Part shown: positions 15,590 through 23,141 of the stretch, piece after piece | Numbering within the stretch: the first letter of the stretch is position 1 | How the letters are laid out: the number at the start of each line of letters is the position of its first letter | Assembly (NCBI GenBank): GCA_902786565.1 | Contig: CADACW010000038.1 | Coordinates: 1-34,127 of the forward strand | Source: an uncultured Prevotellaceae bacterium | Lineage (GTDB): Bacteria; Bacteroidota; Bacteroidia; Bacteroidales; Bacteroidaceae | DNA length: 34,127 bases | Direction: 5' to 3' | Notes under the pieces: generated by a model | Database searches by the model: none | The model's input: only the letters and a program-made list of their open reading frames with translations | Told to the model about the DNA's origin: nothing | Made by a program: the position numbers and the translations under genes

Positions 15590-16522
15590 TTATTCACTCA
15601 TATTCTTGACATACGGCAGTTCGGGCAGTTCGCCGAAGCCATAGAGGCGACGGGCGTTCTCGCCCAGGAGTAGCCGCTTTTGCTCGTCGGTCAGCTCGCG
15701 GCTCTTCGTGATGAAGTCGTAACTCATGCGATAGGTGATGGCAGTGATGGTGCGCGGATAGTCCGAACCCCACATCAGCTTCTCCCACCCCACCATGCTG
15801 GCGGCCTCTTTCAGCGCCCGGACGGCCGAGGGGAATGGGTAGAACTCGGTGTTGTAGAGCCAGGTGATGCCGCCGCACTCTATGTAGACATTGTCGTTGA
15901 ATGCCAGCCCCACCTGCATGAGCCACGACGGGTCGTCCCAGGGCGGCGTCACGGGCTGGTCGGCCATGCAGAGGTGGCCAATGGCAATCTTCAGCTGCGG
16001 GCACTCCTCGATGACCTCGTTCAGTTCGGCTGCCTGCTCGTCGCCGTCCTTCAGGGTGATGGAGAGCAACTTGCCCTCCTGCTCCATCAGGTGGAACATC
16101 TGCATCATCTCGTCGGAGACCAGGCTGCGGTCCAGCAGCCGGTGGCCGGGAATGGCCAGGCCGGGGAAGCCGTCGTCGACGAGCAGCCGGCGGGCCTCGT
16201 CGCAGAAGCCGTCCTTGAGATAGTCGGCCATGCCGAAGCAGAAGAACCGCTTGGGATACTTGGCCATCACCTCGCGCAGATAGTCGTTCTGCTGACCGTC
16301 GATGAACTCCTGCACCACGACGGCGGCCTGCACCTGTGCATAGTCCATGTTCGAGAGGAACACCTCGGCGGTGTTGTGGCCGTCAATCATAAAGGGTGGC
16401 AGCATCTGTCGCTCCTCGCCCAGAAACATTGCCCTTCCGTTTGGCAGCGGTGCTATGCGCTTGCCGTTCCACTCTGTGTCTTGCGTGTACCACAGGTGGC
16501 TGTGTGCATCGATAATTGTCAT
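15590..16522 (-). CDS. Amidohydrolase-2 family (cog3618) sugar lactonase candidate
   Basis: 310 aa TIM-barrel amidohydrolase. The N-terminal metal motif is DAHSHLW (residues 5-11), a later His lies in IAIGHLCMADQP, and the C-terminal catalytic Asp is in KLMWGSDYPRT. Known: cog3618 enzymes include L-fucono-1,5-lactonase, L-rhamnono-lactonase and related sugar lactonases. Its place between a sugar-oxidising aldo/keto reductase and a polyol dehydrogenase supports lactone hydrolysis. It starts 26 nt after the restriction-modification gene and ends 19 nt before the dehydrogenase ATG. Substrate inferred from context: L-fucono- or L-galactono-lactone. Confidence 0.85.
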   Translation of the reverse strand: MTIIDAHSHLWYTQDTEWNGKRIAPLPNGRAMFLGEERQMLPPFMIDGHNTAEVFLSNMDYAQVQAAVVVQEFIDGQQNDYLREVMAKYPKRFFCFGMADYLKDGFCDEARRLLVDDGFPGLAIPGHRLLDRSLVSDEMMQMFHLMEQEGKLLSITLKDGDEQAAELNEVIEECPQLKIAIGHLCMADQPVTPPWDDPSWLMQVGLAFNDNVYIECGGITWLYNTEFYPFPSAVRALKEAASMVGWEKLMWGSDYPRTITAITYRMSYDFITKSRELTDEQKRLLLGENARRLYGFGELPELPYVKNMSE

Positions 16523-16548
16523 AGTATTTACGAATTTCGATTTAAAGA

Positions 16549-19473
16549 TTATCTTGCCAATTTCTGGTATATCCTGAAGAGTTCGGCCACGATGTGTGCC
16601 TCCTTTTCGCAGCCTGTCTTCTTGATGTCAAAGCCGTATGCCTCCATCACGGCCCGGTCGTTTTGTTCGTGGGCTTTCCTCAAGTCGGCAGGCATGGTCA
16701 GCTCGTCGTAGAGGTCGGCCAGACTTGAGTCGGGATAGTTGGCACGGGCATCGAGAATGGCCTGGGCCGTCTGCTCAATCCGCTGACGCTGGGCATCGGC
16801 TGGCATAGGCCACGGGAAATTGTTGTAGACCACATCCTTGGAGTAGCGATAGCGCATTTCGAGCCGTCCACACACAGCCCGCATCCAGGCCATGTGGGTG
16901 CTGCTCTCCAACACGCCAAAATGGTAGAGCGTGGCATCGGGAATGAGATTCACCTGGTTGCTGCACATCACATCGGGAGTCATAAAGCCCATTGGCACAT
17001 ATTGCCGACGCTCGGAAGAGACGACAGGAACCACCATAAAGCACCGGTCGGGAATGACCTCCAGCCCAAAATGGTTAGGGGTGACGGCTGCTTTGACCGT
17101 CTGCACGCGCTTGCTGGCCAGCCTGAATTCACGCACCTGCCTGATAATCTCCATACAACGGGGCATGGCACGGAGTTCTGCCGGTGAACAGCCGCCAAGA
17201 TAGAGCACCCACCTCGGACGATTGTTGATAAACTCGTCGGCACCATACCAAAGGTGGAAATACTTGGCGGATGCAGGCTCTGACTGTATGAAAGCCTCTT
17301 TCTCGGCCTCTGTGAACATAAACTTGTCGTTGTCTATACGCTGACTGCCTGTCAAAAGCGGCGGCACATCGCAAAGTGGCTTCGGACGGCTCTGCACAAA
17401 CACGTCAGGCGCATCCATCAGATAGGCATTGATGTGGCCCACCTTCTCCACCTTGTCACCGTCGAAGAGCTGACATTGCCGCTCCGAATAGTCGTCATGG
17501 CTGAAGCCCACAATGACGCAGTGCACATGGGCCTTCTGGCTTGACTCGCTGTCCCAGCGGAAGGTGCGGTGGGCAAAGTCGATGCGTATGCCGTCTTCCA
17601 GCAGAGAGGGCCAGAGACAGGCCACCTGTTCACCTTGGCAGATGCTGTTGGTCGACACCAGGGCCGTCCGGCATTTCTTGTTGTTTTTCATCAGCCAAGC
17701 TGCCCGCCGATACCAACCACAGACGTAGTCCATATTGCCCACGTTTTTCCAGTGCTGGCCGAACACGTGGATAATGTCGTCTTTCTGGCTCTTGCTCATC
17801 ATCCTTGCCCCCACAAACGGCGGATTGCCGATGATATAGTCGAAGTCTACGGTATATCTGACCGTCTTCTGTCCGAGGCGGCTGTCTGTTCTCGTAGTCA
17901 CAATGTTGACCTCATCGTATGCCTCTGGCTCCTGGGCTGCCCATTTCTCCTCGTTCTCTAATATGATGTGGGCATGCTTGGCATAGATAGTGGGGATGTT
18001 TGACGGCACTTCCATCAGGTTCCAATCCATCCGCAGGGCGTTGCCCTCGCGAATGTTGGCATAAGACTTCAGCGGCAGGAAGCCAATGTCGTGCTTAATG
18101 ATCCGCTCTGTCTCTGCCAGCATCTGCGCCTCGCTGATCCAAAGGGCTGTGGTGGCCACGGTAACGGCAAAGTCGTTGATTTCGATGCCATAGAACTGCT
18201 GTATGCTCACCTTGATAGGATTGAGAAACTCGCCCATCATTGTCTGCCCATGATAGCGCTCGCGGATGGCCTCATTCTCCAACCGTCGCAAGGAGAGATA
18301 GGTCTCGGTCAGGAAATTGCCGCTGCCACAGGCGGGGTCGAGGAAGGTCAGCGACGACAGTTTGGTCTGGAAGACATCAAGGCGGTGCTGGCGCTGACGT
18401 TCCACCTTTTCCTCCAAAATGATGTCGAGTTCGCGTCGCAGGCCGTTGAGGAAAAGCGGGTCGATGACCTTGTGGATATTCTCTATCGACGTATAGTGCA
18501 TACCGCCGGTACGGCGTGTGTCGGGGTTTAGGGTGCTCTCGAAGACGGCTCCGAAGATGGTGGGCGAAATCTCGCTCCAGTCGAAGTCGAGCGATGCATT
18601 TTGCAGCATGACGCTCTTCAACTCTTCTGTGAATTGCGGAATTTCTATTTCCTCTTCAAACAATCCGCCGTTGGTGTAAGGGAAAGCCTTGAGGTCGTCC
18701 TGCAGATAGCGTGAACGCTTTTCCTCCGGCCTGTTGAGGGTGTCGAACAGGCGGATGAGTGCATTGCGCATATCCTTGGCCTCATACGCAGCAAGGTAGT
18801 TGTGGAACTGGTCTCTGCCGAATATGCCGGCATCTTCGGCATAAAGACAGAACACGATGCGCACGCACAGGATGTTAAGCCAACGCAAGGCATCGGGAGA
18901 GTTGTCATCATACTGGGCAAGCAGAGCGTCGTAGATGCGGCCCACAATCTCGCCGGCCTGCATAGACACTCGCATCTCTTTGGACAAATGGCAGTTGGCC
19001 TCGTCTACAAGGAACTGAAGGCGGTAGTACTCGTGGCCCAGATTCTCCAGCAGTATGCTTTGCGGGTCGGCGTGGGGGTGCTCCATGTCGTAGACGAGGA
19101 ACTCCTGGAAGTTGCACGTCACTATCCACCGCGGGCGCTCCGAATACGACATTTCGAAAGCGTAGCGCCTGGCCTGCTCGAAGGGGGTGAGCCTGCCGCC
19201 ACGCGACTGGGCCAAAGGTTCCCGCAGACTCTTGCCGATGCTCTTCTGCTCAATCACCACCTTGGTCGAGGGTATGTGGCAGTCGATGAAGTTTGTCGTA
19301 TCAGCCTTCACCTGCTCTTCGTAACGGATGAACTGGCTGATATTCTCTACGCCAAACACCTCAGTAAGCAACTCAGTCCAGAATGTCTGCGTGTCGCCTT
19401 TCTCATATCCCCTGCCCTTCCATCGGCGGGCAAACTCGGCCCCAGCCAAGGCCATTTGTTTCTCAGTATTCAT
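16549..19473 (-). CDS. Single-chain MmeI-like (type IIL/IIG) restriction-modification enzyme
   Basis: 974 aa. An N-terminal nuclease-like region carries D-x10-ExK (FIDCHIPSTKVVIEQKS, around residues 64-77), close to the D-x9-ExK site of MmeI. A helical spacer is followed by an N6-adenine methyltransferase with motif I LDPACGSGNFL (~378) and motif IV IIGNPPFVG (~548), then a region expected to recognise target DNA, and a C-terminal part. One chain would cut and methylate; there are no separate HsdS/HsdR genes. I chose ATG at 19473 (MNTEKQMALAG), 5 nt after the reductase stop; ATG at 19494 would overlap that gene by 16 nt. Base composition seems less GC-rich than its neighbours, and the gene splits a metabolic operon in the same orientation, so horizontal acquisition is inferred. 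Recognition site unknown. Confidence 0.88.
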   Translation of the reverse strand: MNTEKQMALAGAEFARRWKGRGYEKGDTQTFWTELLTEVFGVENISQFIRYEEQVKADTTNFIDCHIPSTKVVIEQKSIGKSLREPLAQSRGGRLTPFEQARRYAFEMSYSERPRWIVTCNFQEFLVYDMEHPHADPQSILLENLGHEYYRLQFLVDEANCHLSKEMRVSMQAGEIVGRIYDALLAQYDDNSPDALRWLNILCVRIVFCLYAEDAGIFGRDQFHNYLAAYEAKDMRNALIRLFDTLNRPEEKRSRYLQDDLKAFPYTNGGLFEEEIEIPQFTEELKSVMLQNASLDFDWSEISPTIFGAVFESTLNPDTRRTGGMHYTSIENIHKVIDPLFLNGLRRELDIILEEKVERQRQHRLDVFQTKLSSLTFLDPACGSGNFLTETYLSLRRLENEAIRERYHGQTMMGEFLNPIKVSIQQFYGIEINDFAVTVATTALWISEAQMLAETERIIKHDIGFLPLKSYANIREGNALRMDWNLMEVPSNIPTIYAKHAHIILENEEKWAAQEPEAYDEVNIVTTRTDSRLGQKTVRYTVDFDYIIGNPPFVGARMMSKSQKDDIIHVFGQHWKNVGNMDYVCGWYRRAAWLMKNNKKCRTALVSTNSICQGEQVACLWPSLLEDGIRIDFAHRTFRWDSESSQKAHVHCVIVGFSHDDYSERQCQLFDGDKVEKVGHINAYLMDAPDVFVQSRPKPLCDVPPLLTGSQRIDNDKFMFTEAEKEAFIQSEPASAKYFHLWYGADEFINNRPRWVLYLGGCSPAELRAMPRCMEIIRQVREFRLASKRVQTVKAAVTPNHFGLEVIPDRCFMVVPVVSSERRQYVPMGFMTPDVMCSNQVNLIPDATLYHFGVLESSTHMAWMRAVCGRLEMRYRYSKDVVYNNFPWPMPADAQRQRIEQTAQAILDARANYPDSSLADLYDELTMPADLRKAHEQNDRAVMEAYGFDIKKTGCEKEAHIVAELFRIYQKLAR

Positions 19474-19478
19474 TCTAC

Positions 19479-20429
19479 TTACGAGTTTTTCCATCTGACG
19501 AACATCTGTTCGCCAATGATGTCCTGGACCTTGTGGGCCAGTTCTTCGTCCATTGGCTCCTCCACGTAGGCAATGTTCTTGAGCACGTTCTTGGGGTTGG
19601 CGCTGCTGAAGAGGGTCGAGGCGATGCGCGGGTTCAGACTGGTGGAGAACTGGATGGCCAGTTTGTCGATGGGGTAGCCCTGCTCACGACAGTAGGCGGC
19701 GGCGCGGGCACAGGCCTCCTTCAGGCTGTAGGGGGCGGGGTGCCAGTCGGGCGTGCCGCGGTCGGAGAGCAGGCCCATGGAGAAGGGCGAGGCATTGATG
19801 ACGCCCACGCCATGCGCCTCGAAGAAGTCCAGATAGTCGGCCAGCAGCGTGTCGTTGAGGGCGTAGTGGCAGAAGTTCAGAATGCTCTCCACGGTGCCCT
19901 CCTCCGAGTGCTCGACGACCCATTTCAGGTTCTCAGGCTGCAGGTCGGTGATGCCCACATGACCCACCACGCCCTTGCGCTTCAGGGCCACCAGGGCAGG
20001 CAGCGTCTCGTCGACCACCTTCTGCAGGCCACCGGGCAGGTCGGCCTGAAACTCCACGTCGTGTACATTGATAATATCTATATAGTCCACACCCAGGCGC
20101 TCCATGCTCTCGTAGACGCTGCGGGTGACGCGCTCGGCCGAATAGTCCCACGTGTTCTTGCCGTCCTGGCCATAGCGGCCCACCTTTGTGGAGAGCACGT
20201 AGCGGTCGCGCTTGACCTGCCTAAGGGCCTTGCCCAGCACCATCTCGGCCTTCAGGTGGCCGTAGTAGGGCGACACGTCGATGAAGTTGATACCATTGTC
20301 GAGTGCGGTGAAGACGGCCTCGATGCCCTCCTCCTCGCGAATGCCGCGGAAGACGCCGCCCAGCGACGATGCCCCGAAGCCCAGGTTGGAGAGCTTCAGG
20401 CCTGTTTTTCCCAGTTCGTTGTAAATCAT
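19479..20429 (-). CDS. Aldo/keto reductase, sugar 1-dehydrogenase type (L-fucose/L-galactose dehydrogenase-like)
   Basis: 316 aa AKR. The catalytic tetrad is visible: Asp and Tyr in IDVSPYYGHLKAE, Lys in VLSTKVGRYG, and His in IINVHDVEF. The N-terminal GKTGLKLSNLGFGASSLGG and NPRIASTLFSSANPKNVLKN cofactor region agree with the L-galactose / D-threo-aldose 1-dehydrogenase subgroup, which oxidises the anomeric carbon to a lactone. The ATG at 20429 (MIYNELGKTG) leaves 22 nt after the mutarotase stop; an upstream in-frame ATG at 20462 overlaps it and adds non-family residues. It pairs logically with the mutarotase before it and the lactonase after the restriction gene. Confidence 0.88.
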   Translation of the reverse strand: MIYNELGKTGLKLSNLGFGASSLGGVFRGIREEEGIEAVFTALDNGINFIDVSPYYGHLKAEMVLGKALRQVKRDRYVLSTKVGRYGQDGKNTWDYSAERVTRSVYESMERLGVDYIDIINVHDVEFQADLPGGLQKVVDETLPALVALKRKGVVGHVGITDLQPENLKWVVEHSEEGTVESILNFCHYALNDTLLADYLDFFEAHGVGVINASPFSMGLLSDRGTPDWHPAPYSLKEACARAAAYCREQGYPIDKLAIQFSTSLNPRIASTLFSSANPKNVLKNIAYVEEPMDEELAHKVQDIIGEQMFVRWKNS

Positions 20430-20451
20430 AATATACAGTGTGTTTTGGTTG

Positions 20452-20838
20452 TTATTCATCATAAAGACAGAACATACGCTCCATCAACTGCCACTTCTCG
20501 GCGCTCGTGGCACCCTCGGCACACTGCTGGAAGCGGGCCACGTGGGCCTCCCACTCCTGCTGGCGGGGCAGCGTGGCCAGACGGGCCATGGCCTCATCCC
20601 ACCGGAAGTCGAGGGGCGTCTCGACAATCATCACCAGGCGGGTGCCCAAGATGTAGATTTCCATTTCGAGGATGCCCACCTGGCGGATGCCGTCGAGTAT
20701 TTCGCGCCACGCCTCCTCCCGGCTGTGGGCCTTGCGGTAGAGGGCTATCAACTCAGGGTCGTCTCTCAGTTCCATGGTCTGCACATAGCGTTTCACCGGG
20801 CCGCCGTAAGCCCTCACTCTTGTTCCTTCTGCTGCCAT
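20452..20838 (-). CDS. L-rhamnose/L-fucose-type mutarotase (RhaM family)
   Basis: 128 aa, slightly longer than E. coli RhaM (104 aa). The dimeric ferredoxin-like family interconverts anomers of 6-deoxy-hexoses. Seen: KRYVQTMELRDDPELIALYRKAH with the conserved His, MEIYILGTRLVMIVET, RWDEAMARLATLPRQQEWE, and a C-terminal MERMFCL in the place of the family's VFYLP-like end. As first gene of the sugar-oxidation operon it would supply the correct anomer to the reductase. A 16-bp palindrome lies about 22 nt upstream. Confidence 0.87.
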   Translation of the reverse strand: MAAEGTRVRAYGGPVKRYVQTMELRDDPELIALYRKAHSREEAWREILDGIRQVGILEMEIYILGTRLVMIVETPLDFRWDEAMARLATLPRQQEWEAHVARFQQCAEGATSAEKWQLMERMFCLYDE

Positions 20839-20859
20839 AGTTCTTTCAAAAAAAGGTTA

Positions 20860-20875
20860 TATTATCTTGATAATA
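20860..20875. promoter_or_regulatory. Palindrome, possible operator of the sugar-oxidation operon
   Basis: TATTATC and GATAATA are perfect 7-bp arms around two bases, in the intergenic region between the divergent mutarotase and metallohydrolase genes. No regulator gene is adjacent, so its use is unproven. Confidence 0.35.
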
Positions 20876-20919
20876 ACGGAAAAGGCGGGCTTTTATTTCT
20901 GTGTTTCAGCAGAAATGTG

Positions 20920-20927
20920 TAACTTTG
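20920..20927 (+). promoter_or_regulatory. -7 box of the metallohydrolase promoter
   Basis: TAACTTTG matches the consensus, with a TTTC-like -33 about 20 nt upstream. The expected start, near 20934, rules out a longer reading from 20901. Confidence 0.6.
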
Positions 20928-20945
20928 CGCCAAAATAGCATCCCA

Positions 20946-21716
20946 ATGACAATGAAAATCACTTTTCTTGGCACCGGCACCTCGTGTGGCGTGCCGGTGA
21001 TAGGCTGCCAATGCGAGGTCTGCCAGAGCCACGACAGCAAGGACAAGCGCCTGCGCAGTTCCATCCTGGTAGAGACGGAGACCACCCGCCTGCTGGTGGA
21101 CTGCGGGCCCGACTTCCGCCAACAGGCCCTGCCGCTGCCTTTCCGCCGCATCGACGGTATCCTCGTCACCCACGCCCACTACGACCACGTAGGCGGTATG
21201 GACGACATCAGGCCCTACTGCCAGTTTGGCGAAATCAATGTCTATGCCGACCAACTGGCCTGCGAGGGCATGCTGCAGATGCTGCCCTACTGTTTTGCCG
21301 AGCACCGCTATCCCGGCGTGCCAGCCATCGGCCTGCACACCATCAGCGCCGGAGTGCCGATGACCATCGGCGACATCGACATCATGCCACTGCGCGTGAT
21401 ACACGGCCAGCTGCCCATACTTGGATTCCGGTTCGACACCTTTGCCTACATCACCGACATGAAGACCATCGACGACGACCAACTGCTGCTCCTGCAGGGT
21501 GTCCGGGTGTTGGTGGTCAACGCGCTGCGCTTCGACAAGCCGCACCACTCTCACCAGCTTGTCGCCGATGCCGTGGCCTTCGCCCGCCGCATTGGTGCAG
21601 AGCGGACGCTGCTCACCCACCTCTGCCACGACATCGGCCTGCACCATGCCGCCAACAACCGGTTGCCAAAAGGTGTGGAACTGGCCTACGACGGTATGAC
21701 ACTTGCCATACCTTGA
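20946..21716 (+). CDS. Metallo-beta-lactamase-fold hydrolase, PhnP-like
   Basis: 256 aa from ATG 20946, or 254 aa from the second ATG at 20952 (MKITFLGTGTSCG, the usual start). The metal-binding HAHYDHVGG (HxHxDH) motif, later His residues (VIHGQLP, THLCHD) and the N-terminal GTGTSCGVPVIGCQCEVC, with extra zinc-type Cys, place it with the PhnP/phosphoribosyl cyclic phosphodiesterase-like branch (COG1235). The cellular substrate in Bacteroidales is not established; a cyclic phosphate ester is a family-based guess. It is a single gene with its own promoter, convergent with the glycosyltransferase and only 2 nt from it. Confidence 0.85.
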   Translation: MTMKITFLGTGTSCGVPVIGCQCEVCQSHDSKDKRLRSSILVETETTRLLVDCGPDFRQQALPLPFRRIDGILVTHAHYDHVGGMDDIRPYCQFGEINVYADQLACEGMLQMLPYCFAEHRYPGVPAIGLHTISAGVPMTIGDIDIMPLRVIHGQLPILGFRFDTFAYITDMKTIDDDQLLLLQGVRVLVVNALRFDKPHHSHQLVADAVAFARRIGAERTLLTHLCHDIGLHHAANNRLPKGVELAYDGMTLAIP

Positions 21717-21718
21717 GC

Positions 21719-22975
21719 TCAGACTGGCCGTCGGCCCAAGAGGCGGCGGTAGAGATTGGCATATCTTTCGGCCACCACATCCTCACTGAAACATGCTACG
21801 CTGGCACGCAACTGGCTCTGCGCCGGCGGGGCGGCCAATGCCCACTCTATGCCGTCGGCCAGACTCTGGGCCGACAGGCGGTGTGCCAGATAGCCATTCT
21901 GCAGATGGTGGATGATGTCGGCCTGGCCGCTGCCGTCAAACGACACGGGCACACTGCCACAGGCCAGGGCCTCAATCAGCGTCTGGCCAAAGGTCTCGTA
22001 GAGCGATGATGACACGGTGACACTGGCAGCCGAATAGACCAGCGACAGGCTGCGCTCGTCGGCAATATAGCCCAAGTGTGTATAGGGTATGGGAATCTGG
22101 TTCAGCACCGAGGTGTCCTTCACGCCACCAAACAGCAGCAGTCTCATGGCGCTCTGCCCCACCCTACCCGACTGCACAAGGATGCGGAGGGCCTGGCAGA
22201 GATACGTGAAGCCCTTGATGGGGTCGTCGATGCGGGCGGCTCCGAAAGCGATGACGTGCGCCTCGTCGATGCCCAACTGTCGGCGGGCCTCGGAGCGTGC
22301 GGTGATGGTGAAGCTGGAGAGCGAGAACACGTTGGGGATGACCTCAATGGGCCATCGGCCCGTCAAGGCGCTGCTGCGCCCCCTGTCGGCCAGCCACTCG
22401 CTGACGGCCACGAAAGTCAGGGGTGCATCGGCGCCCAGCAGCTGCCTTTTCTGCCTGAAGACCTTGGCGGAAAGGTCGTGGCGGCCCGGACGGCGCAGGA
22501 AAGGACAGTCGTGGCAGTCACTCTGATAGCGGCAGCAGTCGTAGGCATGGTGGCAGATGGCGGTCATCTCCCACATATCGTGCATGGTCCAGACCACGGG
22601 CTTGCCTGAGCGCAGGATGCGCCCTATCCCCTTGATGGACAGGAAGCCCTGATTCACCCAGTTCAGATGGATGATGTCGGCCTGGCGGAAAGCCTCCGTC
22701 CGGGTGATGTCGATGCCCGTATTGGCGATTGACACCTTGAAGAGGTTTGTCCTGCTCAACAGGTTGTGCAGCCAGATGACCAGCCGCTCATAGACGAAGC
22801 TCCACTTGGCCTGCAGCCAGGTGCCGGCCTGCAGCACCTCGGGCGCGTCGGTCTGTCTGTTCATCACCAGCATCCGGGCTTCCATGCCGTGGTGGGCCAA
22901 TGCCTCGGAGAGCCGCTTGGCCGCCACGGCAGCACCGCCGCTGCGCTCGCTGGTGTTCACTATCAGGACTTTCAT
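21719..22975 (-). CDS. GT4-family glycosyltransferase
   Basis: 418 aa GT-B fold transferase. The N-terminal MKVLIVNTSERSGGAAVAAKRL is the usual acceptor-domain start, with a small Gly-rich loop. TMHDMWEMTAICHHAYDCC...CHDCPFL is a Cys-rich pattern of a capsule/exopolysaccharide GT4 subgroup. The C-terminal domain carries ETFGQTLIEALACGSVPVSF with the Ex7E donor-site motif. It probably adds a sugar to a lipid-linked surface oligosaccharide. It is the last gene of the glycan cluster and is separated from the flippase by a 147-bp repeat tract that would form its 5' leader. Confidence 0.88.
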   Translation of the reverse strand: MKVLIVNTSERSGGAAVAAKRLSEALAHHGMEARMLVMNRQTDAPEVLQAGTWLQAKWSFVYERLVIWLHNLLSRTNLFKVSIANTGIDITRTEAFRQADIIHLNWVNQGFLSIKGIGRILRSGKPVVWTMHDMWEMTAICHHAYDCCRYQSDCHDCPFLRRPGRHDLSAKVFRQKRQLLGADAPLTFVAVSEWLADRGRSSALTGRWPIEVIPNVFSLSSFTITARSEARRQLGIDEAHVIAFGAARIDDPIKGFTYLCQALRILVQSGRVGQSAMRLLLFGGVKDTSVLNQIPIPYTHLGYIADERSLSLVYSAASVTVSSSLYETFGQTLIEALACGSVPVSFDGSGQADIIHHLQNGYLAHRLSAQSLADGIEWALAAPPAQSQLRASVACFSEDVVAERYANLYRRLLGRRPV

Positions 22976-22976
22976 A

Positions 22977-23141
22977 GATTGAAGATTGAAGATTGAATAT
23001 TGAAGATTGAAGATTGAAGATTGAAGATTGAAGATTGAAAATTGAAAATTGAAGATTGAAGATTATGAGATTATGAGATTATGAGATTATGAGATTGAAG
23101 GTCGTCTATTAATTTTCAATTTTCAATTTTCAATCTTCAAT
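22977..23141. repeat. Compound tandem repeat: 12 x GATTGAA, 4 x GATTATGA, then inverted TTTTCAA units
   Basis: Units of 7 bp run from 22977 to 23060 (variants TATTGAA and AATTGAA), followed by four 8-bp GATTATGA units (23061-23092) and GATTGAAG. After a 12-bp break, TTTTCAA/TCTTCAA units in opposite orientation occupy about 23112-23141. The two parts are complementary, so a transcript could form a long hairpin. The right end encodes the last residues (KLKIEN) and stop of the flippase. Confidence 0.9.

Noticed and set aside
16549-19473. Type I HsdM or BREX PglX methyltransferase
   Set aside because: No hsdS/hsdR or BREX genes are adjacent, and the N-terminal D-x10-ExK nuclease motif with a single long chain fits the MmeI-like class better.
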